A stretch of 64,000 nucleotides of DNA from NCBI RefSeq assembly GCF_040802235.1, contig NC_133172.1, forward strand, positions 58,163,613 to 58,227,612, read 5' to 3'. The notes beneath the pieces are model-generated. The model did not search any database. It worked only from the letters and a program-made list of their open reading frames with translations, and was not told the origin of the DNA. Within the stretch, counting starts at the first letter, position 1; each line of letters starts with the position of its first letter. Of the stretch, positions 12,221 to 24,371 are shown piece after piece. This DNA is from Manis javanica (lineage: Eukaryota; Chordata; Mammalia; Pholidota; Manidae). The translations under genes and the position numbers were made by a program.

Positions 12221-14760
12221 ATGCAGGCCAGACGTCATAGTGGGCTCTCGTTGGCTTTAACTTCCAGGGCGTCCTTGCCCGGGCAGCACTGGTGCGATCC
12301 CGTTGGCAGTACCAGCTCTCGCACTTCCGGCCTGTGCAGTACCTGCGAAGTGGGCGTTGGGATCTTTCATGTTACTGAAGAAGAGTAGCATCTCATCCAT
12401 AAATCAACCGAGGAACGAGAATGCAAGGCCAGCGCTCCTCCCTCCCCACCTTTGGTCCCCGTACTTTTGAGTCCCTGGAGAGGCAGCCGGGGCTGGGAAC
12501 CTGTGCCCGAGGTCAGGCCCGAAGTGGTAGAGCCAGAACCTAAGGTCTGATTTCCAACACTGCCTGCTTTCTGGTTTTAAAAACGAGTGTTGCTGCTGTA
12601 TAAAATAATTAGAATGTACATCTTAACCAGCACCGGTGATAAAAGGCGTTTGGACAATGTATTACTTCTTTTTTATAGAACAGAATCAGGAAGTCTGGAA
12701 AGTCTGCATATTTGGATGGTGTTGTATTTCAGTCTGAAAGTAATGATACACTTGCATACTTACAGAATTAATTGTACAAAACATCACCCTTTTTTGTCAG
12801 AACATAAAACTTAGATCGTCAATTTAAATAGCGAAGGACGTAACATCCACAATATAATAAATGTTGATATTTAAAAATGTGACTCATCAAAAAGTATTGA
12901 AATATAAATTTAAAGGCAATTTGATACCTATTAAAATATATGAATAAGGAAATTTTCTTCTGCTTTTTCTCCCAAATTCATAATTGTACATTAATTCTAC
13001 TTCCTTCCCAGGATTTTATTCTAACGTATATTTATGGTCAAAGACTTATTGAATAGTCCATTTTTCTGTTAAAAATTATGTAATTTGGAAGTGAAATTTA
13101 AGTTTTTCATAAAACCCTAAGGAAATCGGTTAATTTTTTTCCAGATTGAGAATTACTTACATATCTATTCAGTTGGCAGACAATAGGAATATATTACATG
13201 TGTTGATAAAGATTAAACAAAATCAGAACAAATATGGATGGGACTGCATCTCTACTTCCAATTCTTGTGTCTAAGAATACATACATATTGCTAGAATGAG
13301 ACCGGTTCAGCCGCAATTTTTTCATGGAAGCTGAAGATACTTGTTCATGCAAAGATGTGTATGAAAGGTGTTTTGTTATAGCAGTCTTTAACTACTCTCC
13401 GCACCAGAAATCACGTGATCACCAACAACAAAAATTTTTGATGGATTATTAGCCAGCAGTTTATTTAGGTCCTCCTTCAGTTCTATTGAAAACAAAAATT
13501 TGAAACTACCTGGTTAGCAAACGGATTTGTTACCCATTATTAAAACTACTTTCTGTTTCTGGGAAGTATGGTAGAAGTCTTACCTAAGATTTACTAAAGG
13601 ACTATTAAACTTCTTGACTGAAAGCACATGCTGGTAAGTATGTGTGGAAGCTGGAAGATCTAGTAACTATTTTCCTTCACACTAATTATGTCTGTGTATC
13701 CTTTTGCAATGGGCTAGTAATCACTGTTGAGGCTTAGCAGGAAGCAGCCTGATAGCATGACTGAGTGGAAACGTTAAAGGACAAGTGTTTGGCTAGTCAT
13801 GGTTTTAAAAAGCCAATATAGAGACTGAATCAAGATATTAGAAGCTCTAATAGAGTAAGATCCCAGAGTTGGTGAAGGGATGTTTCAAAGACAGAGGATG
13901 ATGTGATGGGGCAGGAGGTATTATGAAAACTCTTTACTTTCTGGTCAGTTTTGTTGTGAGCCTAAATCTGCCCTTTAAAAAAGTCTATTTAAAAAGAAGA
14001 AAAAAAAGGAAAGATAAAATGCTGATGGGGGTAGGTGTTCAGTAGTCAAGCCATGTTGTAGACAAAGAATGTAATCTCTGTAAACTGAGGGCCCTCTCTG
14101 AGGAAGGCATAGATGTGTGATTAGGTCTGTAAAGAATGCAGTTGATTGTTGAGCAGAGGGCACAGTTACAGTTAGCATAATTTTTTAAACTGAAGGTGGT
14201 TGATTCTCTAGCATTTTAGCAGCTCCCACAAATTGTGGAAATTCAGAAAAATTCAGAATTTCTGATTTGCTGAGAGTTTATTGAAAATCCTGCCTTTGCA
14301 TGCTAGCATACCCATGCAGAGAGCCCTCTAGTGGTTTATCAAAACTTCATGCTGTCAACTTCCTTAAACCTGGGGACCTGACACAAAAAGTTTTGAGGTG
14401 ATATAAAAAAATTTTTAACACCTCCAGGGTAATCTGTTCCATTTCTTGAATATTAATTATTATAAAGCATTATTTGAAACGTTTATTAAGCTGCACTGAT
14501 AAGATCAAAACCATTCAAAAGGAATGTGAGGGCAGAGAAATTCTGTTGATTTAGTGCATTTGGAAGGCCATTCAGCATGTTATTTTTGGCAGCACTATAA
14601 TAGAAATGAGGGCTAAATTGGCTCTACATTCTAAATAGTGAAAGAGCAAGTTGTCTTAATGTTCTGCTTTTTGAAAAAACTCAAGGAGGTGTAACAGAGA
14701 AAGTGTGTGTTTATATTTGAGGAAGGGTAGAATCAAAAACTGCCCCTCTCTTTCAGACTA
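12221..14760. other. Intergenic, no gene recognised
   Basis: This is AT-rich DNA downstream of the CpG island on the plus side. I see no convincing exon, RNA gene or well-preserved repeat. A divergent transcript from the island could run through it, but only the 11,958 donor hints at that. Confidence 0.5.
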
Positions 14761-16776
14761 CAGTCACTGATGTAGTTTTTTTCTGAAATATATTTTTTTA
14801 ATTGAAGTATCATCGATACACAATTTTATGAAGGTTTCACATGAACAACATTGTGGTTTCAACATTAACCCATATTATCAATCCTCACCCACCCCACCAT
14901 TGCAGTCACTATCTGTCAGTGTACTAAGATGCTATAGAGTCATTACTTGTCTTCTCTGCTGTACTACCTTCCCCATGGTCTACCTATATGGTGATTGCTA
15001 ATTATAATACCCCTTAATCCCCTTCTTCCTCCCTCCCCACCCACCCTTCTCAAGCCTTTCCCTTTGGTAACTGTTAGTCCCTTCTTGGAGGCCCTGAGTC
15101 CGCTGCTATTTTGTTCCTTGATTTTGCTTTGTTGTTGTACTCCACAAATGAGTGAAATCATTTAGTACTGTCTTCCACCTGGCTTATTTCACTGAGCACA
15201 ATACCTTCTAGCTTCAACCATGTTGTTGCAAATGGTGGGATTTCTTTTCTTTTTGTAGCTGAATATTATTTCATTGTGTATATGTACCACATCTTCTTTA
15301 TCCATTCATCTGTTGATGGACACTTTGGTTGCTTCCATATCTTAGCTATTGTAAATAGTGCTGTTATTACATAGGGGTGCATTATGTCTTTTTGAATCAG
15401 GGATCTTGTTTTCTTCAGATAAATTCCTAGGAGTGGAATTACTGGGTCAAATGGTATTTCTAGTTTTAGTTTTCTGAGGAACTTCCATATTGCTTTCCAC
15501 AATGGTTGAACTAGTTTCCATTCCCACCAATAGTGTAGGAAGGTTCCCATTTCTCCACCTCCTTACCAGCATTTGTTGTTTCCCATCTTTTGGATAGTGG
15601 CCATTCTAACTGATATGAGGTGATATTTCATTGTGGTTTAATTTGCATTTCCCTGATGACTAGTGATTTGGGCATCTTTTCATGAGCCTGTTGGCCATTT
15701 GTATTTCTTCTTTGGAGAAGTGTCTGTCTAGGTCCTCCGCCCATTTTTTGACCAGGTTATTTTCTGGATGTTGAGGTATATGAATCCTTTATATATTTGA
15801 GATATTAATACCTCATCAGAATAGTCATTTATTAATGTATTCTTCCATACTATAGGATGCCTTTTTGTTCTGCTGATAGTGTCCTTTACTGTACAGAAGA
15901 ATTTTAGTTTTATGTAGTCCCATTTGTTCATTTTTTATTTTGTTTCCTTTGCCTGAGGAGATGTGTTCAGGAAAAAGTTGCTCATGCTTATATTCAAGAG
16001 ATTTTTTTCCTAGGAGTTTTATGGTTTCATGATACACATTCAGTTCTTCAATCCATTTTGAGTTTACTTTTGTTTATGGAGTTAGACAATAATCTGGTTT
16101 CATTCCCTTACATGTAGCTGTCCAGTTTTGCCAACACTATTTGTTGAACAGGCTGTCATTTCTCCATTGTATATCCATGACTCCTTTATCATACATTAAT
16201 TGGCCCTGTATGTGTGGGTGTATATCTGGGCTCTCTATTCTGTTCCATTGATCTATGGGTCTGTACTTGTGCCACTACCAAGTTGTTTTGATTACTGTGG
16301 CTTTGTAGTAGAGCTTGAAGTTAGAGAGCATAATCCTCCCAGCTTTGTTCTTCCTTCTCAGGATTGCTTTGGCTATTCAGGGTATTTCATGGTTCCAAAT
16401 AAATTTTAGAACTATTCTAGTTCATTGAAGAAGGCTGTTGATATTTTGATAGGGATTGCATTAAATCTGTAGATTGCTTCAGGCAGGATGGCCATTTTGA
16501 CAATATTAATTCTTCCATCCATGAGCACAGGACAGATTTTCATTTATTGGTGTCTTCTTTAATTTCTCTCATGAGTGTCTTGTAGTTTTCAGGGTATAAG
16601 TCTTTCACCTCCTTAGGTTTATTCCTACGTAGTTTATTCTTGCAATTGTAAATGGAGTTGTTTTCCTGGTTTCTCTTTCTGCTAGTTGGTTGTTAGTATA
16701 TAGGAATGCCGCAGATTTCTGTGTATTAATTTTGTATCCTGCAACTTTACTGAATTCAGTTATTCTAGTAGTTTTT

Positions 16777-19280
16777 CTTTCTTATTTATTTGTTTATTTA
16801 TTTTTTTGTCATTAATCTACAATTACATGAAGAATATTATGTTTACTAGGGTCCCCCCTTCACCAAATCCCCCCACACAAACCCCATTACAGTACTGTCC
16901 ATCAGTGTAGTAAGATGCTGTAGAATCACTACTTGTCTTCTCTGTGTTGCACAGCCCTCCCCATGCCCCCCATATTATACATGCTAATCATAATGTCCCC
17001 TTTCTTTTTCCCCACCCTTATCCCTCCCTTCCCTCCCTTTCTCCCCAGTCCCTTTCCCTTTGGTAACTGTTAGTTCATTCTTAGGTTTTATGATTCTGCT
17101 GCTGTTTTGTTCCTTCAGTCTTTCTTTGTTCCTATAGTCTTTGGTTTTTTGAGGTGAGTCTCTTGTAAGCAGCATAGAGATGGGTCTTGCTTTTTTATCC
17201 ATTCTATTATTCTGTGTCTTTTGATTGGTGCATTCAGTCCATTTACATTTAGGGTGATTATTGAAAGATACATACTTATTGCCATTGCAGGCTTTAGATT
17301 CATGGTTTCCAAAGGTTCAAGGTTAGCTTCTTTAGTATCTTACTGTCTAACTTAACTCATTTATTGAGCTATTTTAAACACTGTCTGGTCATTCTTTATT
17401 TTTCTCCCTTCTTATTCCTCCTCCTCCATTCTTTATATGTTGGTTGTTTTATTCTGTGCTCTTTTGTGCTTCCTTTAACTGCTTTTGTGGGTAGTTAATT
17501 TTATTTCTTGCCTTTAGTTAGTATTTGGTTGGTCTGCATTCTTTGCTGTGATTTTATTTTCTCTGGTGACATCTATTTAGTCTTAGAAATGCTCCCATCT
17601 AGAGCAGTCCCTCTGAAATACCCTGTAGAGGTGGTTTGTGGGAGACAAATTCCCTCAACTTTTGCTTGTCTGGGAATTATTTAATCCCTCCTTCATATTT
17701 AAAAGATAGTCATGCTGGATACAGTATTCTTGGTTCAAGGCCCTTCTCTTTCATTGCATTAAATATATCATGCCATTCTCGTCTGGCCTGTAAGGTTTCT
17801 GTTGAGAAGTCTGATGATAGCCTGATGGGTTTTCCTTTGTAGGTGACCTTTTTCCTCTCTCTAGCTGCCTTTAAAACTCTGTCCTTGTCCTTGATCTTTG
17901 CCATTTTAATTATTATGTGTCTTGATGTTGTCCTCCTTGGGTCCTTTCTGTTGGGAGTTCTGTACACTTCCATGATCTGATCGATTATTTCCTCCCCCAG
18001 TTTGGGGAAGTTTTCAGCAATTATTTCTTCAAATACTCTTTCTATCCCTTTCTCTCTCTCTTCTTCTTCTGGTACCCCTATAATGCAGATATTGTTCCTT
18101 TTGGATTGGTCACACAGTTCTCTTAATATTGTTTCATTCCTGGAGATCCTTTTATCTCTGCGTCAGCTTCTATGCGTTCCTGTTCTCTGGTTTCTATTCC
18201 ATCAATGGCCTCTTGCATCTTATCCATTCTGTTTATAAATCCTTCCAGAGATTGTTTCACTTCTGTAATCTCCCTCCGGACATCTGTAATCTCCCTCTGG
18301 ACATCTGTAATCTCCCTCCGGAGTTCATCCCTTAGCTCTTGCATATTTCTCTGCAGCTCCATCAGCATGGTTATGAGCTTTATTTTTAATTATTTTTCAG
18401 GAAGACTGGTTAGGTCTATCTCCTTCTCAGGGTTTGCCTCTGTGATCTTGGTCTGTATCAATTTATTCTGCCTTTTCATGGTGATAGATATATTTGTGGG
18501 GAGCTGGCACATGTGTTGGGTAAGAGAAAGCCCCTTCTTGCCAGTTTATGGCCTTCCTCTCCTGGGGGAGCAGCGGCCTCTAGCGGCTTGTGCTGGGCAG
18601 CTGTGTGCAGATGGGGCTTCTGATCTTGCCCAGCCGCTATGAAGTTTATTTAGTTCTGCAGTTGCTGTGGGCGTGGCCTGCTTCAGGCTGCTGTTCCAAT
18701 ATGGTGGAGCCGCGTCGGATGGGGAACAGGTGGGAGGCTGTTTATCATGGTGAGGGACCTCCGAGCTGCGCTGTGGGAGTTCGGGCACCCAGAGTTCCCC
18801 AGGATTCGCAGCTGCTGGGCTAAGTGTCCCAGGGTGCTTCCATCCAGCTGTGGGGCCCCTGTCCCTTTAAGACTTTCAAAAAGCACTCGCTTTTCTCTGT
18901 CCTGGGTGCACCGCCTGCAGGGACCTGCTCACAGGTCTTACTATCCTGTTTCTCTAGTATCCAGCACCCCATGCCTGGGTGCGGATGGCTAGGGCTAGGT
19001 GATTAGCAGTCCTGGTCTCCCTCTCCCTCCCCTCTCTGACTCCTCTCCTCCCGCCGGGAGCTGGAGTGAGAGGTGCTTGGGTCCCACCGGGCCGTGGTTT
19101 GTATCTTACCCCCTTCGCAAGGCGCTGGGTTCTCATGGGTGTGGATGTAGTCTGGCTGTTGTCCTGTGTCTTCTGGTCTTTTAGGATTAGTTGTATTTGT
19201 TGTATTTTCAAAAATATACATGGTTTTGGGAGGAGATTTTAGCTACTGTACTCACGCCGCCATCTTGGTTCTCTCTGCCT
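16777..19280 (-). mobile_element. Nested ORF2-deleted L1 (HAL1-like)
   Basis: This insert lies inside the older L1. It is flanked by ctagtagttttt (16,765-16,776) and ctggtagttttt (19,281-19,292), a one-mismatch target duplication. Inverted order: poly-T head and 3' UTR (16,790-17,135), then directly the start of ORF2 (17,150-17,312; SIITLNVNGLNAPIKRHRII is the endonuclease N-terminus). Next come the ORF1 C-terminal domain (17,710-17,973; HIIIKMAKIKDK and QARREWHDIF), the ORF1 coiled coil (18,123-18,368) and a GC-rich 5' UTR to 19,270. Nearly all of ORF2 is missing at a junction near 17,135-17,150, while both element ends are retained. ORF1 is also frameshifted. Confidence 0.85.
18263..18325 (-). 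repeat. 21-bp tandem heptad repeat in L1 ORF1 coiled coil
   Basis: Three head-to-tail 21-bp units, beginning ctgtaatctccctc on the plus strand, differ by a few bases. On the minus strand each encodes one heptad of the form REITDVQ/R. The array therefore extends the ORF1 coiled coil by whole heptads. Confidence 0.9.
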
Positions 19281-22200
19281 CTGGTAGTTTTTTGATGGAT
19301 TCTTTAAGGTTTTTTATCTACAACATCATGTCATCTGCAAACAGTGACAGTTTAACTTCTTTCTTACCAGTCTGGATGCATTTTATTTTTTTGTATTGTC
19401 TGAGTGCCATGGCTAGGACCTCCAGTACTATACTGAATTAAAGTGGTGAGAGTGGGCATCCTTGTCTTGTTCCTGATCTTAGAGGAAAAGCTTTCAGCTT
19501 TTCGCTGAGGTATGATGTTAGCTGTGGATTTGTTGTATATGGGCTTTATTGTGTTGAGGTATGTACCATCTATACCCATTTTATTGAGATTTTTTATCAT
19601 GAATGGATGTTGAATTTTGTCAAATGCTTTTTCAGTATGTATTGAAGTGATCATGTGATTTTTGTCCTTTTGGTTGATGTGGCATATGGTGTTGATTGAT
19701 TTTTGAATATTGTACCATCCTTGCATCCCTGGAATAAATCCCACTTAGTCATGATCTTTTTTTATGTATTTTTGAATTCAGTTTCCTAATATTTTGTTGA
19801 GTATTTCTGCATCTTTGTTCATCAGGGATATTGGTCTGTAATTTTTTGTGTGTGTGTTTGTCTGGTTTTGGTATTAAAGTGATGCTGGCCTCATAGTATT
19901 CCCTCCTCTTCTACTTTTTGGCAAACTAAGGATGATGGGTATTAGGTCTTCTCTAAATGTTTGATAAAATTCAGCAGGTAAGCCATCTAGTCCAGGGGTT
20001 TTGTTCTTAGGTAGTTTTTTGATTATCAGTTCAATTTCATTGCTGTCAATTGGTCTGTTCAGATTTTCTGTTTCTTCCATCAGATTTTCTGACTGGGTCA
20101 GTCTTGGAAGGTTGTATTCTAGAAAGTTGTCCATTTCTTCTAGGTTATTCAATTTGTTAACATGTAATTTTTCATAGTATTCTCTAATAATTCTTTGTAT
20201 TTCCGTGGTGCCTGTAGTGATTTTTCCTTTCTCATTTCTGATGTTGTTTATGTGTGTACACTCTCTTTTTTTCTTGATAAGCCTGCCTGGGGGTTTATCT
20301 ATTTTGTTTATTTTCTCAAAGAACCAGCTCCTGCTTTCATTGATTCTTTCTATTGTTTAATTCTTTTCAATTTTATTTATTTCTGCTGTAATCTTTATTA
20401 TGCCCCTCCTCCTACTGACTTTGGGCCTCATTTGTTCTTCTTTTCCTAGTTTCATTACTTCTGAATCTAGACTGTTCATTTGGGATTGTTTTTTTTTCTG
20501 GATGTAAGCCTGTATTGCAATATTTTTCCCTCTTAGAACTGCCTTTGCTGCATCCCAAAGGTTTTGGGTTGTTGAGTTGTTTCCATTTGTCTCCACATAT
20601 TGCTCGATCTCTGTTTTTATTTGGTCATTGATTATTTAGGAGCATGTTATTAAGCCTCCATGTGTTGTGGGCTTTTTTGTTTTCTTTGCATAATTTATTT
20701 CTAGTTTCATACCTTTGTGTTCTTAGAAGCTGGTTGGTACAATTTGTCTTCTGATTTTACTGAGGCTCTTTTTGTGGCCTAATATGTGATCTGTTCTGGA
20801 AAATGTGCTGTGTGCACTTGAGAAGAATGTATATCCTGCTGCTTTTGGGTGGAGTGTTCTGTAGATGTCTGTTAGACCCATCTATTCTAATGCATTGTTC
20901 AGTGCCTCTGTCTCATTTTTTGTCTAGTTGATCTGTTTTGGACTGAGTGGTGTGTTGAAGCCTCCTAGAATGAATGCATTGCATTCTATTTCCTACTTTA
21001 ATTCTATTAGTTTTTGTTTCACATATTTAGGTGCTCCTGTATTGGGTGAATAGATATTTATAATGGTTATATCCTCTTGTTGGACTGACCCCTTTATCAT
21101 TCTGTAATGTCCTTCTTTGTCTCTTCTTACTTTGTTTTGAAATCTATTTTATCTGATATAAGTACTGGTACTCCTGCTTTTTTCTCCTTATTATTTGAAT
21201 GAAATCTTTTTCCATCCCTTCAGTTTTAGTCTGTGTATGTCTTTGTGTTTAAAGTGAATCTCTTGTAGAAAGCATATAGGTAGATCTTATTTTTTCATCC
21301 ATTATGCCACTCTGTGTCTTTTGATTGGTGCACTCAGTTCATTTACATTTAGGGTGATTATTGATAGATATGTACTTATTGCCATTGCAGTCTGTAGATT
21401 TGTGGTTACCAAAGGTTCAAGGGCAGCTTCCTTACTACCTGACAGTCTATCTTAACTTGCTTAATTTCAAACACAATCTGAAGGTTTTCTTTTTATCCCC
21501 TTCTTCCACTCTTTATATATTAGGTATCATATTCTGTACTCTTTGTGTATCCCTTGACTAAATTTGGGGGTAGTTGATTTAATTTTGTGTTTCTCAGTAA
21601 TTAATTGGTCTACTTCCTTTACTGTGGTGGCAGCTATTATTATTTTCTCTGGTGACAGCTATTTAGCCTTAATGAACACTTCTATCTAGAGCAGTCCCTT
21701 TAAGATACACTGTAGAGATGGTTTGTGGGTGGTGAATTTCCTCAACTTTTGCTTATCTGGAAATTGTTTAATCCCTGCTTCAAATTTAAATGATAATCTT
21801 GCTGGGTATTCTTGGTTGGAGCCCCTTCTGCTTCACTGCAGTAAATATATCATGTCACGCCCTTCTGGCCTGTAAGGTTTCTGCTGAGAAGTGTGCTCAT
21901 AGCCAGATGGGGTTTCCTTTATAAGTTGACCTTTTTTTCTCTCTCTGGTTGTATTCAGTACTGTCTCCTTATCCTTGATCTTTGCCATTTTAATTGTTAT
22001 ACGTCTTGGTGTTGTATTCCTAGAGTTACTAGTGTTGGGAAATCTCTGCACTTCCGTGACCTCAGAGACTACTTCCTTCCCAAGACTGGGGAAGTTTCCA
22101 GCAATTATTTCTTCAGAGCCTTTCTATCCCTTTTTCTCTCTTCTTCTGGTATCCTTATCATGTGAATATTGTTGTTTGGATTGGTTGCACCATTACATTC

Positions 22201-23371
22201 TTTCATTCCTAGAGATCCTTTTACTCTCTGTGCCTCAGCTTGTTTTGCTGTTCTCTAATTTCATTTACCATCTCCTCTACCTCATCTAATCTTTTAAATC
22301 CCTCTGTTACGTTTCATTTCAGCTCCTTTATTTTTCAAGTTTCAAGAAGATTGGTGATTTCAGTTTCACTGAGCCATCTTTCTCCTGCAGTTTTTTCCTG
22401 CAATTTTGTTTGGACCAAATTATTTTGCCATTTTATTTTTTGTGTTTCCTATGGAAATAACTCTGTGTAGGTGGCACCCTCTAGTGCCCAGAAGCTCTAC
22501 TCTCTGGAGCTGTCAAGCACTTGCAGCAATGTAGGGGTAGCAGGCAAGTGGAACTGGCACCTGCTGGGAGGAGAGTTTCTTTCTGCCTCCATTGCCAGGT
22601 CCAGTGGGCTGAGCACACAGAGAGGAGCCTCTGTGCTATCATAGGCAGGGCCACTCTCTGGCTGGCCTGGCACGATGGCGGGGTCAGCAGGTGTGCCCAG
22701 TGTGTTTCAGAAGGAAGGAGCGTCAGGCTGCGTACTGCATTGGAGGGCCTTGGGGCTGCATTGCCAGCCAGGTGGATGGAGCGCCAGAAACCCCTGTGAG
22801 TTCCCAACCTGCTGATATGAGCATGCTGGGAAGGTTTTGTCTACATGCCCTTTCTCCTGAGCAGCAAGCTCTGTGTAATCTTTGCCCCTTTAGTACCCCT
22901 CTCACTGCTGGGAGGTCTTTCAAACTGCCCCACTTTTCTATTGTCCCAGGGGGGCAGTTGTGTTCCTGTTCTCCACAAGTGGCTGGCATCTCAGTCTCTC
23001 TGAATATTCTGTCCATCTTTGCTTTCGAACCCCACTAATCTCCAAAGCACCATGTAACGTGGGTTCATGCTCCCATAGCAGATATCCAGGGCTAGGTGTT
23101 CAGCAGTCCTGGGCTTCTACTCCCTCCCCGCTGTTTTTCTTCTTCCTGCCTGCCTGCTGGGGTTGAGGGCGGGCTTGCATCCCACTGGATCACAGCTTTG
23201 CTACTTTACCCTTTTCTGTGAGGTCTTCTCTTTTCCCCAGATGTAGGCAGTCTGTTCTGCAGTCCTCGGGTCGCTTTTTCAGTTAGTTGTATCTGCTTTT
23301 AAATGATTTGGAGAGGTTTCTGCCTCACTTCTCACACCGCCGTCTTTTTCCTGCCTCCCAGTCACTGATGT

Positions 23372-24371
23372 GCTTTCACTCTGGAGTGGCCATTTCTGAT
23401 TCCGACCTTTAGAGCATTCACCACCTCCTCAAGTAAGATCGTCATTTTAAGTATTTTTATAGTTATATTTGCTACGGAACTGATTGCTGAGGAACTTATT
23501 AAGAGTGAATCAAGAAATGTGAACACCCTAACCATGATCAATCAGCTCAACACCTTTTTCCTTACCATCACCTTACGTGTGAAATAATGGTAGTTATGGA
23601 TATGCCCTACCTAGCTCTTGCTATTGCTGTGGAGATCAAAAGATACGAGAATATTTTTTAAACAAGAGTAATGTATGTATTTACATCCGTATTTCCAAAG
23701 CAGATAGTCTGATTAACCTAATTAATAACTATGCAAACAGGGAGATTATCATCTAGAATACCTGATATTTTCTTGGTGAGAGTGGAAATTGCTCAGCAGT
23801 GACATGGCCATTGACAGTCTTGGAAAGAATGGTTTCTTCTGAGTAGGAATGATTTGTATGTTATTTATTTACCTACTATCTCTAGGTTCTCATATCTGCT
23901 GTTTATTCACTATTGTGATAGTGGCTGAATACATCCCTTTTCTTGTAGTAACTGGGAAAATGATAGGGGCAAGCATTTACTCTTGCTCTGTGTGTGTGTG
24001 TACATATATATATTTATAGTTAATATGTGTATATACAATATCCTCCCTATCAGCATACCACAGCTGGCTTTATTAGAGAATATGCTGTATTAGCCATTTA
24101 AAAATAGCACTTGGCACTGTAAATATGCTTAAGCTGAAAAGAATATTCACTATTTGTTAGTGTCTGAGCTCATAATTTCATTGTTGACTTCTCCCATTAA
24201 TGAAGTGGAAACCTGAGTGTGGTACTTACACCTTTCCTTGTTTTTCCTCTTTTCTGACTTAACATGAGAGAAAAGGTGATTTCTTTTGATTTTATTAAAG
24301 ATGACCCTAAAAAGATGCTTAATGCTATCAGGCAATTAGATCTCTGCTTATGAAAAACCAGATCTGTGACC
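23372..24371. other. Intergenic, no gene; short microsatellite
   Basis: Unique AT-rich sequence. It contains a short (TG)n run at 23,989-24,000 followed by an (AT)n-rich patch to about 24,020. I see no coding feature. Confidence 0.6.

Larger units (their letters stand above)
14774..23358 (-). mobile_element. Full-length old L1, interrupted by a nested L1
   Basis: Target duplications cagtcactgatgt at 14,761-14,773 and 23,359-23,371 bound an inverted L1. From left to right it has a poly-T head and 3' UTR (about 14,790-15,160), the ORF2 C-terminal region, the nested insertion at 16,777-19,280, then the rest of ORF2. A reverse-transcriptase remnant at 19,874-20,152 (minus) includes [16 protein letters not shown]. 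An ORF1 remnant lies near 21,833-22,051, and a GC-richer 5' UTR spans about 22,480-23,350. Without the insert it is about 6.1 kb, the usual length of a full L1. Frames are broken by many stops, so it is dead. Confidence 0.9.

Noticed and set aside
18546-19221. Several GC-rich open frames on both strands
   Set aside because: They lie in the 5' UTR of the nested L1; there is no gene structure.
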